From positions 1 to 64,000 of the forward strand of contig NZ_SIHI01000010.1 of NCBI RefSeq assembly GCF_007859735.1: a DNA stretch of 64,000 nt. The letters run 5' to 3'. Of this stretch, positions 33,036 to 41,948 are shown piece by piece. The DNA comes from Thalassoglobus neptunius (GTDB lineage: Bacteria > Planctomycetota > Planctomycetia > Planctomycetales > Planctomycetaceae). The notes beneath the pieces were generated by a model, which was given only the letters and a program-made list of their open reading frames with translations, was not told where the DNA came from and searched no databases. Within the stretch, counting starts at the first letter, position 1. Each line of letters opens with the position of its first letter. The translations under genes and the position numbers were made by a program.

Positions 33036-35789
33036 ATGGTTGCAGTCAATGAATGGATCGGGAGAGCCCAGGAAACAACTCACACAGTGAGAGCTTCTAT
33101 CCTCAAAGTTCTGGTCGGAGGGATTTACAAAATCAACCTCCAGGGGCTCGGCTCGGTTGAAACCCGAGGAATCTCCTCGGACCGGATCGACACAATTGCG
33201 GCCCGGTTGGTCTCAGAACTCGGAGAATTCGAGAGTCTGATTGTCTCACAAACCGGAGCCGATGGAGAGGATATTCTCATTGAGTCTCAGGAGCCGGGCC
33301 AGCCTATCGCGAGCGGGGTTTCTATCGAGGAGCCAGCGGCCTCCTATGTTGAGCAAATCCAACCAGGAAAAGAGCCGGTTCTCCAGGAAGTGATTGTTAC
33401 GCTTCCAGGAACGACAACCGGGGGGAACTGGACTCTCTCGGTTGGATTCGATTCAGAGAACCAGGATATCTATGAGACAACCGGGAACATTTCCGGCTCA
33501 GCAACTCCGGCCTCGGTCACAACGGCAATGGAGGCTCTCTCCTCGGCCTCAAGCGGTGACTTTGAGACAACCCTCTCCTCGGTTTCTCCTCGGTCCTATC
33601 GGATCAAGGTGAAGGGGAATTACGCCGGAAAGAATCTCCGATTCAAGGCCTCGGGAGCAAATCTCTCAGGGAATGCAACGGCCCACGTTGAGACGGTTCA
33701 AAACCCTGGTCAAAACGCTCCCTCAGTTTGGGCCGTTCATTACGCCTACTCTGGAGACTTCCGGAACGTTCAACTCACAATCAATGGATCCTCAGAATCG
33801 GTTTCCGGTCCGGCAATGGGGGAGGAGACATTCTGGAATTCCAGGATTCCCGAGGGAGTTGAGAATCTGGAATTCGAGGAATACATCGACGCCGGAACCC
33901 GAAAAGGCCTGGTCTCTTTCTCAACGTTCTCGAATGCTGTCATTGAAGTGATTCCAGACTATTCCGGCTCGCAACAGGCTCTCAGAGCCGGCTCGGTCAA
34001 CCTCCAGGGATTTCAGATTGAGGGGCCAGACGAATTCCTTTTCGTTCACTCAGTTGAGGCCTCCAGGACTTACACTCTCTCCGGTGAAACAACAACCTCA
34101 ATCACAAGCAACTCGCAACTCGATACAGTCCTGGAGGCTCTCCCCTCGGTCGATCCTGGAGATATCGAGGTTTACTCTCCATTCCAGGGAGAAGGCTCCG
34201 ATTGGCCGGTTGTGGTTCACTTGACGGGATCTCTGGCCAATACCAACCCAGATTTGATGGCGTGCTCGGTAGGCCAGCCTCCGGCCCTGATTGCGAACGG
34301 TGGGCCTCTCCTGAATGAGATTCAGGAAATCACAATCATTGCAGACGGAGGAACGTTTCCCCTCTCTCACTCCGGGAACGGTCCGACGGCGGGTCTGGCC
34401 TACAATGTTTCAGCCGGAGATATGCAAACAGCCCTGGAGGGCCTGGCCTCGATTGGAGTAGGGGGTTGTTCCGTCTCCAAGAGTGGGAACTCCTGGAGAG
34501 TTGAGTTCATCGGAGCCAACGCTCAAACAGATATGGCCAAGATCTCGACAAGCTCAACAAGTTTGACGGGAGGAGCCGGGATTTACCCAACGGGTTCGAA
34601 AACGGGGGTTCTCGGTCAAAACGAGATTCAGGCCGTTCACATTGATCCAACAGCCTCCTCGGGATCGTATCGGCTCGGGTTCGGTGGATTGTGGACCGTT
34701 GACCAGGATCATGATGAGGATCCGACAGACGTTGAGGCCGATTTCGAGGCTCTCTCAACGGTTGGTGCCGGAAACGGAACGGTTTCAGGATCGGAGACTG
34801 ATCTCCTGATTGAGTTCACTGGCTCGAAAGGCCTGAAACCTCAGGATCTTATCAAGATCGACCAGGACGGGCTCAACGTTTCCGACAATAATACAATGAG
34901 CCTGAAAACCGAGACTCTGGCAACCGGCCCGAATCACTGGACAAACTCAGAAAACTGGACACTCGGCCATGTTCCTTGCTCAGGGGAGAGAGTCTCTCTC
35001 TACTCAGGGAATCAACCGATTCTCCATGGTCTCAATCAGGTTGGAGAGTGCACGTACTCAATCCATTCAGTGACTCTCAATGGGCCTGGTGACCTGGTGG
35101 ACGGTTGCAAGGTTCGACTCCGAACAACCGGAGCCCTCCCAACGGCTGAAGACTCAGACGGCTCGGTTACACTCTCAACCTCGGCTGATTATTTCATTGT
35201 TGGAGTGGATGTTGATTCCGAGGGCCGGCAAGTTCTCCAGATTGCAGAAACCGAAAACGGGGAGGCTATCGAGTTCACTTCAGCCGGCTCCGGAACCCAT
35301 CGAATCGGAGTCTATCTCGATTCGATCGACTCTCACGGAACGTTTACGGGCTCCGGAGTGGGACTCCCTCAGCGAGTTTCCGATGAGTGGATTGAGGCTC
35401 CAAGGTTCCTGAAGGTTGGGCTCCTGGGAGATTCTTCCCCCAACTTAACGCTCGGGCTCGGAGAAGGAACGGGGCCGGATCGGCTCAACTTTGATTTCCA
35501 GGATTCTCCCCTCGATGCTCTCGTTCTGAATTCCCAGGCCGGGCAAGAGGAGCCGGCAATCAGTTTGAGAATTCAGAGCCTCTCCTCCGGGAAGATCGAC
35601 AACCGGGGAGGGACTCTCGGCCTCGGTCTCGGCCCTTCTGAGCCTGAGGTTCAACTCTCCTCTCTGGCCTCCTCGGGTGGCTCAGTGCGGTGTGGGAATG
35701 TTCGAATTGGTTCGGTTGTGGATTACACCGATTCAATCCGGTTCCAATCAATGGATGTCAACTCAGGCTCAATCAGAATGGCTCTCTAA
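33036..35789 (+). CDS. Tail protein with four tandem beta modules
   Basis: A 917-residue protein of the tail-tip module. After about 110 residues come four related modules starting near residues 117, 331, 430 and 530. Each opens with an E-I/V-x-x-V/I strand and Gly-rich turn, then a TxxLxxLxS(V/I) helix-like ALEALS/ALEGLA segment, and a final VEFxG/VxLTG strand. The C-terminal part (about 640-917) is beta-rich and includes HWTNSENWTLGHVPCSGERVSL, a pattern of pectin-lyase-like starts. Likely a tail fibre or receptor-binding component. The ATG follows AAAAGG. Confidence 0.55.
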   Translation: MVAVNEWIGRAQETTHTVRASILKVLVGGIYKINLQGLGSVETRGISSDRIDTIAARLVSELGEFESLIVSQTGADGEDILIESQEPGQPIASGVSIEEPAASYVEQIQPGKEPVLQEVIVTLPGTTTGGNWTLSVGFDSENQDIYETTGNISGSATPASVTTAMEALSSASSGDFETTLSSVSPRSYRIKVKGNYAGKNLRFKASGANLSGNATAHVETVQNPGQNAPSVWAVHYAYSGDFRNVQLTINGSSESVSGPAMGEETFWNSRIPEGVENLEFEEYIDAGTRKGLVSFSTFSNAVIEVIPDYSGSQQALRAGSVNLQGFQIEGPDEFLFVHSVEASRTYTLSGETTTSITSNSQLDTVLEALPSVDPGDIEVYSPFQGEGSDWPVVVHLTGSLANTNPDLMACSVGQPPALIANGGPLLNEIQEITIIADGGTFPLSHSGNGPTAGLAYNVSAGDMQTALEGLASIGVGGCSVSKSGNSWRVEFIGANAQTDMAKISTSSTSLTGGAGIYPTGSKTGVLGQNEIQAVHIDPTASSGSYRLGFGGLWTVDQDHDEDPTDVEADFEALSTVGAGNGTVSGSETDLLIEFTGSKGLKPQDLIKIDQDGLNVSDNNTMSLKTETLATGPNHWTNSENWTLGHVPCSGERVSLYSGNQPILHGLNQVGECTYSIHSVTLNGPGDLVDGCKVRLRTTGALPTAEDSDGSVTLSTSADYFIVGVDVDSEGRQVLQIAETENGEAIEFTSAGSGTHRIGVYLDSIDSHGTFTGSGVGLPQRVSDEWIEAPRFLKVGLLGDSSPNLTLGLGEGTGPDRLNFDFQDSPLDALVLNSQAGQEEPAISLRIQSLSSGKIDNRGGTLGLGLGPSEPEVQLSSLASSGGSVRCGNVRIGSVVDYTDSIRFQSMDVNSGSIRMAL

Positions 35790-37294
35790 TGGCAAAAAAA
35801 GGTTATGCGATCACTGAGAAAGATTGGCCGGCCTATCGTCGATTGATCTCTCGGGAACGGACCAACGGATTTTCACCCAAGGAGGAGAAATCCTCTCCCT
35901 GGGCCAGCCGAGAACGGGCCGAGGTGATTCTCCTTGAGGATCTCAGCACAAGAGGCTCGGCCCTTGCAGCCCGGCTCAAAGAAACTGAGAGGTTGGTTCA
36001 GGATATTTTTCTCCCTGATCGGCCCGCAACCTCTTTTCAGTTTACGGTTGGAGGAAACTGGACCTCGGAAAGAATCCGACCAGCGGATACCAGAACTTTC
36101 ATCAATGAGTTGCTGAGATCACCAATCCGAGCGGATGTTGACCGGGTGGAATTTGGAGGCCTGACTCAGCGGTATAAAGTCGTTTTCCGAGGAGCCTCAA
36201 CCAGGCGGGGAGATTATCTTGATACTCCCACGGATCGGGTTTCAGTCTCCAATAACAACTTGATCGATTCAGGTGAGAGAATCGGAGTTTCGGCAAACTC
36301 CGGGTCAATTGAGCCGATCCGAGCCGGAACTCATTGCCAAGTTGAGAAGACTTCAGCGGGTGATTGGAGGATTTCGGAGCGGGAGCAATATCCCGTCAAC
36401 TTCCAAGAGACGATTATTCAGGGGGGTTATTTCCAGCCTTGTGTGAGGGCAGCGATTCCAGCCGGTCTCAGCGATGGTTGTGTGACTTGTGGAGACGATA
36501 CTCCGGAGGGGTTCGGGATCTCAACCGAGTTCTTCTCCGAGGCTCTCAAAGAGGAGTTGGGGCTCCCTGAGATCACTTCGGAATCGATCTCTCTGGCTCA
36601 CGGAGGGGCTTGTCAGTGGTTCTCTGATTTTTGGGGGGCCGGAGATCGGTTCTCATGGACTCTCACGGTTTACGGGGGTTCCAATGACTGGCCGTCGGCA
36701 AAGTTGGAACTCAAGGAGGCAGTCTCCGATTCTTACGGAGATCCAATCAAAATCACATACTGGACTCGGGAGCCTTTCGATTGTCTCGCCAAGGCTCAAT
36801 TCTGGAGGGTTCTCTCTCAGTCAAACGGCTCCCCACAAATCCGGAGAGATATCTTTCCGGGTTGCCTGCAGTTGGTTCCATATGCTCGGGTTTGCGGGCT
36901 TGATTTCAATTGCTCGCCATTCTTTGAGACAACGGTCGGAATTGTTCCGTTTATTTCCGGAGCGGCTCAGCCGGGCGGCGGGCCTCACGATATTTTCGAT
37001 CCTCAATGCTACTGGCCTCCTTTTGATCCTCAGGGGATTGACGGTTTCCATCTCTACTACTCCCCTCGATACGATCCTGACAGCCGAGTGAGAGGGCAAC
37101 TCACAGGGGTTGTCTCTATTGGAGGCAATGAGCAACGGTATATCTGGATTTCCGAGACGGCCTCTAACGGAACTCCAATTGCTCCGGATTGCAACGGGGT
37201 AACACTCACTCACGAATCGGCAATCTTTGGGGTTTTCGACAACGTTCCTGAAGGTTGGCCGAATCAAATCAATATCGTTCCCTACACTCGATAG
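35789..37294 (+). CDS. Tail-tip protein of unknown function
   Basis: A 501-residue protein from the ATG in TAATG, coupled to the upstream stop. The N-terminus is basic and polar (EKDWPAYRRLISRERTNGF) and the C-terminal half beta-rich with several cysteines (GCVTCGDDTPEGF, CGLDFNC, DPQCYWPP). It may form a fibre or a cap. No family recognised. The frame extends upstream, but that part overlaps the previous gene. Confidence 0.5.
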   Translation: MAKKGYAITEKDWPAYRRLISRERTNGFSPKEEKSSPWASRERAEVILLEDLSTRGSALAARLKETERLVQDIFLPDRPATSFQFTVGGNWTSERIRPADTRTFINELLRSPIRADVDRVEFGGLTQRYKVVFRGASTRRGDYLDTPTDRVSVSNNNLIDSGERIGVSANSGSIEPIRAGTHCQVEKTSAGDWRISEREQYPVNFQETIIQGGYFQPCVRAAIPAGLSDGCVTCGDDTPEGFGISTEFFSEALKEELGLPEITSESISLAHGGACQWFSDFWGAGDRFSWTLTVYGGSNDWPSAKLELKEAVSDSYGDPIKITYWTREPFDCLAKAQFWRVLSQSNGSPQIRRDIFPGCLQLVPYARVCGLDFNCSPFFETTVGIVPFISGAAQPGGGPHDIFDPQCYWPPFDPQGIDGFHLYYSPRYDPDSRVRGQLTGVVSIGGNEQRYIWISETASNGTPIAPDCNGVTLTHESAIFGVFDNVPEGWPNQINIVPYTR

Positions 37295-37301
37295 GCTCAC
37301 A

Positions 37302-38534
37302 ATGTTCAATCCTTGCTCTTATGCAGGCCGAGTGATTTCCCCCGAGTCTCGATTTTGCCGGGCTCCGAATCGGCCTAAGCTGGTTGGCCCTTCATTGTGC
37401 CAAGGTTGCCGGCTGGCAGAACCTCAGGAGCCGGAGGAGATCTGGCCTCAGTGTATTCATCGAGGCCCGGCCCTCCGGATCATTGATTGCAATTGCCCGA
37501 ACGGTTCAGAGCGATCCGTTTTCAGTTGCTCTCAGGTTGGTGGATGCGTTTTGACAAACGCCGATCGGGAGAACGTCCAAGGAGTTTCAGTTTGCGAAAC
37601 TTGCGATGAGAGACAAGCTGAGAGGCCTGCTCCTGAGCCTGATCTCTCAGAGTGGGCTCTCATCACTTGTCATTTCAACCCGGTCAACTCCAACCTCCTG
37701 AGGCGGAACTACTGGGAATGGAGAAACTCTCTCGGCCCGGCCCTGGAGGATCGGCTCATTACGGTGGAACTGGCTCCGAGAAGGGAGCATTGCATCCCGG
37801 ACGCTCTCCAGATTGAGGGCTCGGAGAAATCGATTCTCTGGCAAAAGGAGAAACTCCTCAATCTGGGGATTGTCCGGGCCTTTTTCTCGCGTGATAAAAA
37901 ATGGAGCAACGTGAAATATGTTGCCTGGATTGATCACGATTTGATTTTTGATTCTCCCGATTGGATCTCCAAGGTGACTCAATACCTCTCTGAGGGTGGG
38001 CAGGTTTGCCAGCTATTCTCGACTCTCAGCTATCTCGACAATCAGAAGCGGGAACTCTCGCGAAGATCGGGGACGGTTGCCTACCTGGCAGGACACAGAA
38101 TTGACGGAGAGCCTCACTCTCCAGGAGGAGCCTGGGCCGGTCGGATTGATTACCTAATGAACCTCGGGGGCCTTCATGAGGTTGATATCGTCGGGGGAGG
38201 AGATCAAGTTGCTTGCGATGCCTGGACTCATCGTGACTCAGGCTATATCGACAAGAATCCTCCGGCCCTGGCTGAGAGTTGCCGAGAATGGGTTGAGAAG
38301 GCCCGAGCCTCTTTGATTCAGTCGGCTGGATTCATCGAGGCTCATGTTTCGCACTTATACCACGGAGATAAGTCGAAGCGGCAATACGACTCTCGAATGG
38401 AGATCCTCCATCGATTTGAATTCAATCCGACTCTGGACCTCCTTAGAGAAAATGGAGCTTGGACGATTTACAAAAAACCGAAACTCTCCCAGGCTCTCCG
38501 GGATTACTTCTCAGGCCGAGAGGATGACGTTTGA
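37302..38534 (+). CDS. Glycosyltransferase-like protein with Cys-rich N-terminus
   Basis: A 410-residue protein. Residues 1-105 hold eleven cysteines in C-x2-C and C-x-C pairs, suggesting zinc knuckles. The rest is a GT-A-like glycosyltransferase: a first strand ALITCHFNPVNS, then VKYVAWIDHDLIF with DHDL (211-214) as the metal/nucleotide-sugar motif, and EVDIVGGGDQVACDAW. It is the last gene of the rightward late region. It could glycosylate virion or host surface components (seroconversion), which is inferred. The ATG at 37302 lies 7 bp after the previous stop. Confidence 0.72.
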   Translation: MFNPCSYAGRVISPESRFCRAPNRPKLVGPSLCQGCRLAEPQEPEEIWPQCIHRGPALRIIDCNCPNGSERSVFSCSQVGGCVLTNADRENVQGVSVCETCDERQAERPAPEPDLSEWALITCHFNPVNSNLLRRNYWEWRNSLGPALEDRLITVELAPRREHCIPDALQIEGSEKSILWQKEKLLNLGIVRAFFSRDKKWSNVKYVAWIDHDLIFDSPDWISKVTQYLSEGGQVCQLFSTLSYLDNQKRELSRRSGTVAYLAGHRIDGEPHSPGGAWAGRIDYLMNLGGLHEVDIVGGGDQVACDAWTHRDSGYIDKNPPALAESCREWVEKARASLIQSAGFIEAHVSHLYHGDKSKRQYDSRMEILHRFEFNPTLDLLRENGAWTIYKKPKLSQALRDYFSGREDDV

Positions 38535-38689
38535 GAAAGGCCCTCAACGGCTCGGGCCGATCCGAGAATAAACACTAGGAGGATCAATACATTAAGAGTG
38601 GGCTCTCCGGTATTCCCTCGGGAGAGGTTCAGGAGAACCAGGGCCGAGGAGAGAATCAACGCGATAAGCCAAGAGAGACGGGTTACCAT
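38504..38689 (-). CDS. 61-residue two-helix membrane protein
   Basis: Two hydrophobic segments (WLIALILSSALVLLNL and LNVLILLVFILGSA) with a polar link. Its ATG lies inside the end of the PEP-CTERM gene on the same strand (7-bp overlap), so the two form a leftward pair. Its 3' end overlaps the glycosyltransferase gene on the other strand by 31 bp. Function unknown; probably expressed in the lysogen. Confidence 0.55.
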   Translation of the reverse strand: MVTRLSWLIALILSSALVLLNLSRGNTGEPTLNVLILLVFILGSARAVEGLSQTSSSRPEK

Positions 38690-39270
38690 TTTCGAGCCCT
38701 CCAGAGTGGAATGATTCCGAGAAGAACAAGAGCCATCGAGGAGGGCTCCGGAACGGCAGCAATTAGAGGATTTTCGAGAAAGCCTCGAATCTCTCCGACG
38801 AAATCACCATTGAAATCAACGTAGAACTCCTCTCGATAAACAGCACCTCCAGAGGGTGAACCAAAGTTGATTCCTGCGGACAGGTACGGAAAGTTATTTG
38901 CCTCGAAACCTTCGTTCCAATACTCCAGGGTGATTCCCTGGATTGGATCAGCGAACCGCAAATAAGCCTCGGTGAAAGGGGCTGTCGAGGTGGATATTCC
39001 TACAAAACCAGAGCTTACATCAGATCTAAACTGGCTGACAAAATGATCCTCAGTGAACGTGTAGGAGTCCAGGCCCTTGGAGACAATCAACTCCATATCA
39101 ATCAGATCAACGTCAAAATCAAGCTCCCCTCCTCCAGGTCCAACGGTGATGAATCCTGAGAACTCCCAACCATCGAGCCAAGGAGCGTAGTTGATAATCG
39201 GATAAGTGACGTCGGCCCGAGTGGTTGATGACAGCAGTAGAAAAACCGTCAGAAACAAAAAGACTCTCAT
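38683..39270 (-). CDS. PEP-CTERM sorted exported protein
   Basis: A 195-residue protein with a signal peptide (MRVFLFLTVFLLLSSTTRA) and a C-terminal PEP-CTERM signal: VPEPSS, a hydrophobic helix, and a basic WRARKW end. The body is beta-rich and looks like a PEP-CTERM passenger. Such proteins are processed by exosortase in the host envelope. The gene reads against the late genes near attR, a typical place for lysogenic-conversion cargo. Start at ATG 39270 with AGGG upstream; the longer frame adds residues before the signal peptide. Confidence 0.85.
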   Translation of the reverse strand: MRVFLFLTVFLLLSSTTRADVTYPIINYAPWLDGWEFSGFITVGPGGGELDFDVDLIDMELIVSKGLDSYTFTEDHFVSQFRSDVSSGFVGISTSTAPFTEAYLRFADPIQGITLEYWNEGFEANNFPYLSAGINFGSPSGGAVYREEFYVDFNGDFVGEIRGFLENPLIAAVPEPSSMALVLLGIIPLWRARKW

Positions 39271-39418
39271 AGTAACCCTTTTTTGATTTTGGACTCTTGC
39301 AAGCGGTATCAAACTCAAATAGAGTACGTTTGTTCACAAGGCAGAGCAAATGATTGCTTACAAAAATCTTGATTCACATCCTCGATATTGCTTCTCACTC
39401 GCCTTTCTTCGCGAGTTC

Positions 39419-39598
39419 TTAGCGGCCCTCTTTGCGTTTCGACGCCTCCGCTAATTGTTTTTCCGCAGCCTCATTGCAAACAAGTCTCATCCAGTTTGCT
39501 ACTGAGCGGTCCTGGAGTTTTGCGGCTTTCTCCCAGATTGCTTTTTCTGATTTCCAGCAGTCAATTCGTTTCTGGTCATCCATCTTAGTCTCAGCCAT
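39419..39598 (-). CDS. Ribbon-helix-helix-like regulator
   Basis: A 59-residue protein, too short to be caught by a length filter. QKRIDCWKSEKAIWEKAAK is a ribbon strand plus first helix, followed by the turn QDRSVANWMRLV and a second helix, the layout of Arc/MetJ and DUF1778-type DNA-binding proteins. It lies leftward near the integrase, with AGGA 10 bases before the ATG. Two repeated operator-like sites lie 49-95 bp upstream. No toxin partner is adjacent, so a phage repressor or lysogeny regulator is more likely than an antitoxin. Confidence 0.65.
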   Translation of the reverse strand: MAETKMDDQKRIDCWKSEKAIWEKAAKLQDRSVANWMRLVCNEAAEKQLAEASKRKEGR

Positions 39599-39646
39599 TC
39601 ACTTACGTTCCTGAAACGTTAAGGAGTTGAGTCATTTTTTTGAATG

Positions 39647-39693
39647 ATTACAGAAACAGTACTTATTGACGACACATTACCGAAACAGTACCT
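39647..39693. promoter_or_regulatory. Two direct operator-like repeats in the lysogeny-control region
   Basis: The 18-mer ATTACMGAAACAGTACYT occurs at 39647-39664 and 39676-39693 with two differences. The starts are 29 bp apart, just under three helical turns, so both would lie on one DNA face. They lie between the leftward ribbon-helix-helix gene and the rightward helix-turn-helix gene. Confidence 0.6.
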
Positions 39694-39757
39694 TTCCTGT
39701 TCATCGTCCCCCAGCGATGCACAATTCGATCAAACCGAGCGGTGACGCTTGGGCTTT

Positions 39758-39797
39758 GCCGTTTCTGGAGAATGGGGACTCTGGAAACGGCTTTTTG
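39758..39797 (+). terminator. Hairpin with T-run in the divergent region
   Basis: GCCGTTTC (39758-39765) pairs with GAAACGGC (39784-39791) and is followed by TTTTTG. No gene ends just upstream on this strand, so it may end a short regulatory RNA starting near the repeats. Confidence 0.5.
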
Positions 39798-39810
39798 TAT
39801 GTCTTCATGA

Positions 39811-39858
39811 CACGAAAAAACCTCAAGAGGGTTGCAGCCCTCTTGAGGCGATGTGTCC
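39811..39858. terminator. Long hairpin, leftward terminator or leader structure
   Basis: CCTCAAGAGGG (39821-39831) pairs perfectly with CCCTCTTGAGG (39838-39848). An outer GACAC/GTGTC pair encloses it and six As precede it, which read as a T-run on the minus strand. It may stop leftward transcription or fold the leader of the helix-turn-helix gene. Confidence 0.6.
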
Positions 39859-39892
39859 CACAATGGCGCAGTAGGTACACGGAGCAGTGTAG

Positions 39893-40261
39893 ATGGTATC
39901 GGTACGTAAATCAACAACAATCACTGAGATCCTGTCAACCCTGGTTGACGTGATCAGTGAGATTCCGGAAACGAACAAAAAACTAATTGAAACGATTGTT
40001 GCATCGAAACCCGAACAACCAAGGAGGCCAATTGACCTCCTTGAAGATATGAGCCCGGAGGAGGTTGCAATTCTGGTTGTGGTTCGGGGTTGGAAGGGAA
40101 CCAAAAAGGAATTGGCTGAGAAGCTCGGGGTCGGTTATCGCACGATTAAACGCTGGCCTTCCTTCTCCAGGGTTTGGAATTCAATCAGGACCGGGGAGAA
40201 ACTCGGAGAGATTAAGAGAGGTTTGAGCAATGGGGAGGGAGGTTTCGAGGCCATCGCCTAG
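39893..40261 (+). CDS. Helix-turn-helix protein, candidate excisionase or lysogeny regulator
   Basis: A 122-residue protein with an N-terminal helical region (LSTLVDVISEIPETNKKLIE) and a helix-turn-helix at about 69-88 (GTKKELAEKLGVGYRTIKRW). It lies 5' of the integrase and overlaps it by 32 bp, the place of a recombination directionality factor, though the domain also suits a transcription regulator. ATG start with GGAG about 12 bases upstream. Confidence 0.6.
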   Translation: MVSVRKSTTITEILSTLVDVISEIPETNKKLIETIVASKPEQPRRPIDLLEDMSPEEVAILVVVRGWKGTKKELAEKLGVGYRTIKRWPSFSRVWNSIRTGEKLGEIKRGLSNGEGGFEAIA

Positions 40262-41315
40262 AGTCTCGGTTGTCTACCGAGGGGATCGGAAACGGTTCTA
40301 TCTGAGATATCAGAGAGGCCGGAGAGTGATTGAGACTCAATCGACTCAGGCCCGGAGCCGAGCCGAGGCCGAGCGGTTGGCGGCTCGGTGGGAGGCCGAA
40401 CTCCTGGAGGGCCTTCACAAGCCGAAAAAACTCTCAACCTGGAAAGATCTTCTCTCAGAGTATGAGGTCGAGCATCTCTCCAGCCTGAAAGAGAAAACTC
40501 GGGCTCGGGCCCTGGAGGTTGCTCGGAGTTTCGAGAATGTTATCAGGCCCGGAAAGCTCTCGGAGATCTCCTCTCGGGATGTTGCCAAGTGGCAGAGCCG
40601 AATGAGGAGAGACAAGCTCTCAGAATCGAGCATCGAGAGCAACTCCTCTCACCTGAAGGCCCTGCTCAACTGGGGCTTGAAACACGATTTTCTTTCTGAG
40701 GTTCCCCATATTGCGATACCTCGAAAATCAGGCCGAAAGATGAAAGGCCGGCCTCTCTCCGATCAGGAGATTGAGCAATTTGCTCAGGCCTCCTCAAAAA
40801 TTATTGGCGAGCAATTGGCTCAGGGTTGGTCTGATTTGATTCTCGGGCTCTCTAATTCCGGGCTCCGGCTCTCGGAGGCTCTCCTCCTGAGTTCTTACGA
40901 TCCTCCGGTGTGGACAGACTATAGCCTTTCGAGGCCGATGATCCGGATTCTTGCTGAGGCCGATAAGGGCGGAAAGTCTCGACTCTTGCCGATGGCTCCT
41001 GAGTTTGCCTCTCAGATTGAAGGCCGATCAGGATTGATTTTCGAGCCGATCGGCAAGCGACGGGGCCGGGCCTCCCTGGAGAATGCGGGGAAGATTCTGA
41101 GCAAGATTGGAGAGGCCTCAGGAATTCAGGTTGCTCCTGGGAAATTTGCCTCGGCTCACGATCTCAGGAGGAGTTTCGGTTTCCGGTGGTCTCGGAGAGT
41201 GATGCCAGCGGTTCTCAAGGAAATCATGAGACACGAAGATATCTCAACCACGATGCAGTTCTATGTTGGCTCCAACGCCGAAGCAACAGCCGAGGAACTC
41301 TGGAAACATGAGTAA
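40230..41315 (+). CDS. int: Tyrosine recombinase integrase
   Basis: A 361-residue integrase. The N-terminal arm-binding part (RVSVVYRGDRKRFYLRYQRG) is followed by a SAM-like core-binding domain (about 68-155). The catalytic domain has Arg213 (GLRLSEAL), Lys249 (GGKSRLLP), His310 and Arg313 (HDLRRSFG), His335 and the nucleophile Tyr345 (TMQFYV). It lies 40 bp from attR and is transcribed toward it. It catalyses recombination between the phage and tRNA-Lys attachment sites. Confidence 0.93.
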   Translation: MGREVSRPSPRVSVVYRGDRKRFYLRYQRGRRVIETQSTQARSRAEAERLAARWEAELLEGLHKPKKLSTWKDLLSEYEVEHLSSLKEKTRARALEVARSFENVIRPGKLSEISSRDVAKWQSRMRRDKLSESSIESNSSHLKALLNWGLKHDFLSEVPHIAIPRKSGRKMKGRPLSDQEIEQFAQASSKIIGEQLAQGWSDLILGLSNSGLRLSEALLLSSYDPPVWTDYSLSRPMIRILAEADKGGKSRLLPMAPEFASQIEGRSGLIFEPIGKRRGRASLENAGKILSKIGEASGIQVAPGKFASAHDLRRSFGFRWSRRVMPAVLKEIMRHEDISTTMQFYVGSNAEATAEELWKHE

Positions 41316-41354
41316 CCATGTTAGTAACCATTGAGACCTCAGTTGACGTAACTC

Positions 41355-41429
<75 letters not shown>

Positions 41430-41948
41430 ATCTGCACAATCTTCAAAACTGTCGTCCCCCAAAGAGGGCAAACTGAATTCGGCGATGAAGCATTTTGCAG
41501 CGACGAAGTGTAGTTTCTTCTGCATCAGACGTAAAGGAATCACAAGCGGAATTAGAACTCGATCCGCAGCAGAAAGTCCACGAACAATTCCGATCGAAAA
41601 TAGGGATCGAATTTGAGTTGCCGCTTGCCAGATGGAATTTCGTTTCGTCACTTCAACGACTTCGAAAACGCGTCCCCGCAACAAAGAGGGAACACACACT
41701 CATTGGTTCGCGACTGTTCAGCCGGAAACGCACTGCTACCATGTTCGTTGAGGAGTGAATTCGTTGGTTTGGCCATACAGAGTCCGAGCGAATAATTTGC
41801 CGGGCTGTCGCCTCCGGTTTCCCAAAGTCGAAGACGACCACCTGGAATCGATCCGAGATGCTGAATCGCATACCATAGTTCCGACCTGAGACATCCATCG
41901 AACTTCCCGGAATCGGATACTCCGCAATCCCGGGCAAAAAGTTACCCC
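41430..41948. other. Host intergenic region right of the tRNA
   Basis: About 520 bp between tRNA-Lys and the TPR gene. Open frames exist on both strands here but show no recognisable domain, ribosome site or consistent codon use. It should hold the tRNA promoter (minus strand) and a promoter for the TPR gene. I cannot place either with confidence. Confidence 0.45.

Noticed and set aside
39419-39598. Antitoxin of a toxin-antitoxin pair
   Set aside because: No adjacent small toxin-like gene (acetyltransferase, RelE, PIN) is present on the same strand. A phage regulator is the simpler reading.
39666-39953. A 95-codon rightward frame before the helix-turn-helix gene
   Set aside because: It spans both hairpins and the operator repeats, lacks a ribosome site and overlaps the better-supported start at 39893.
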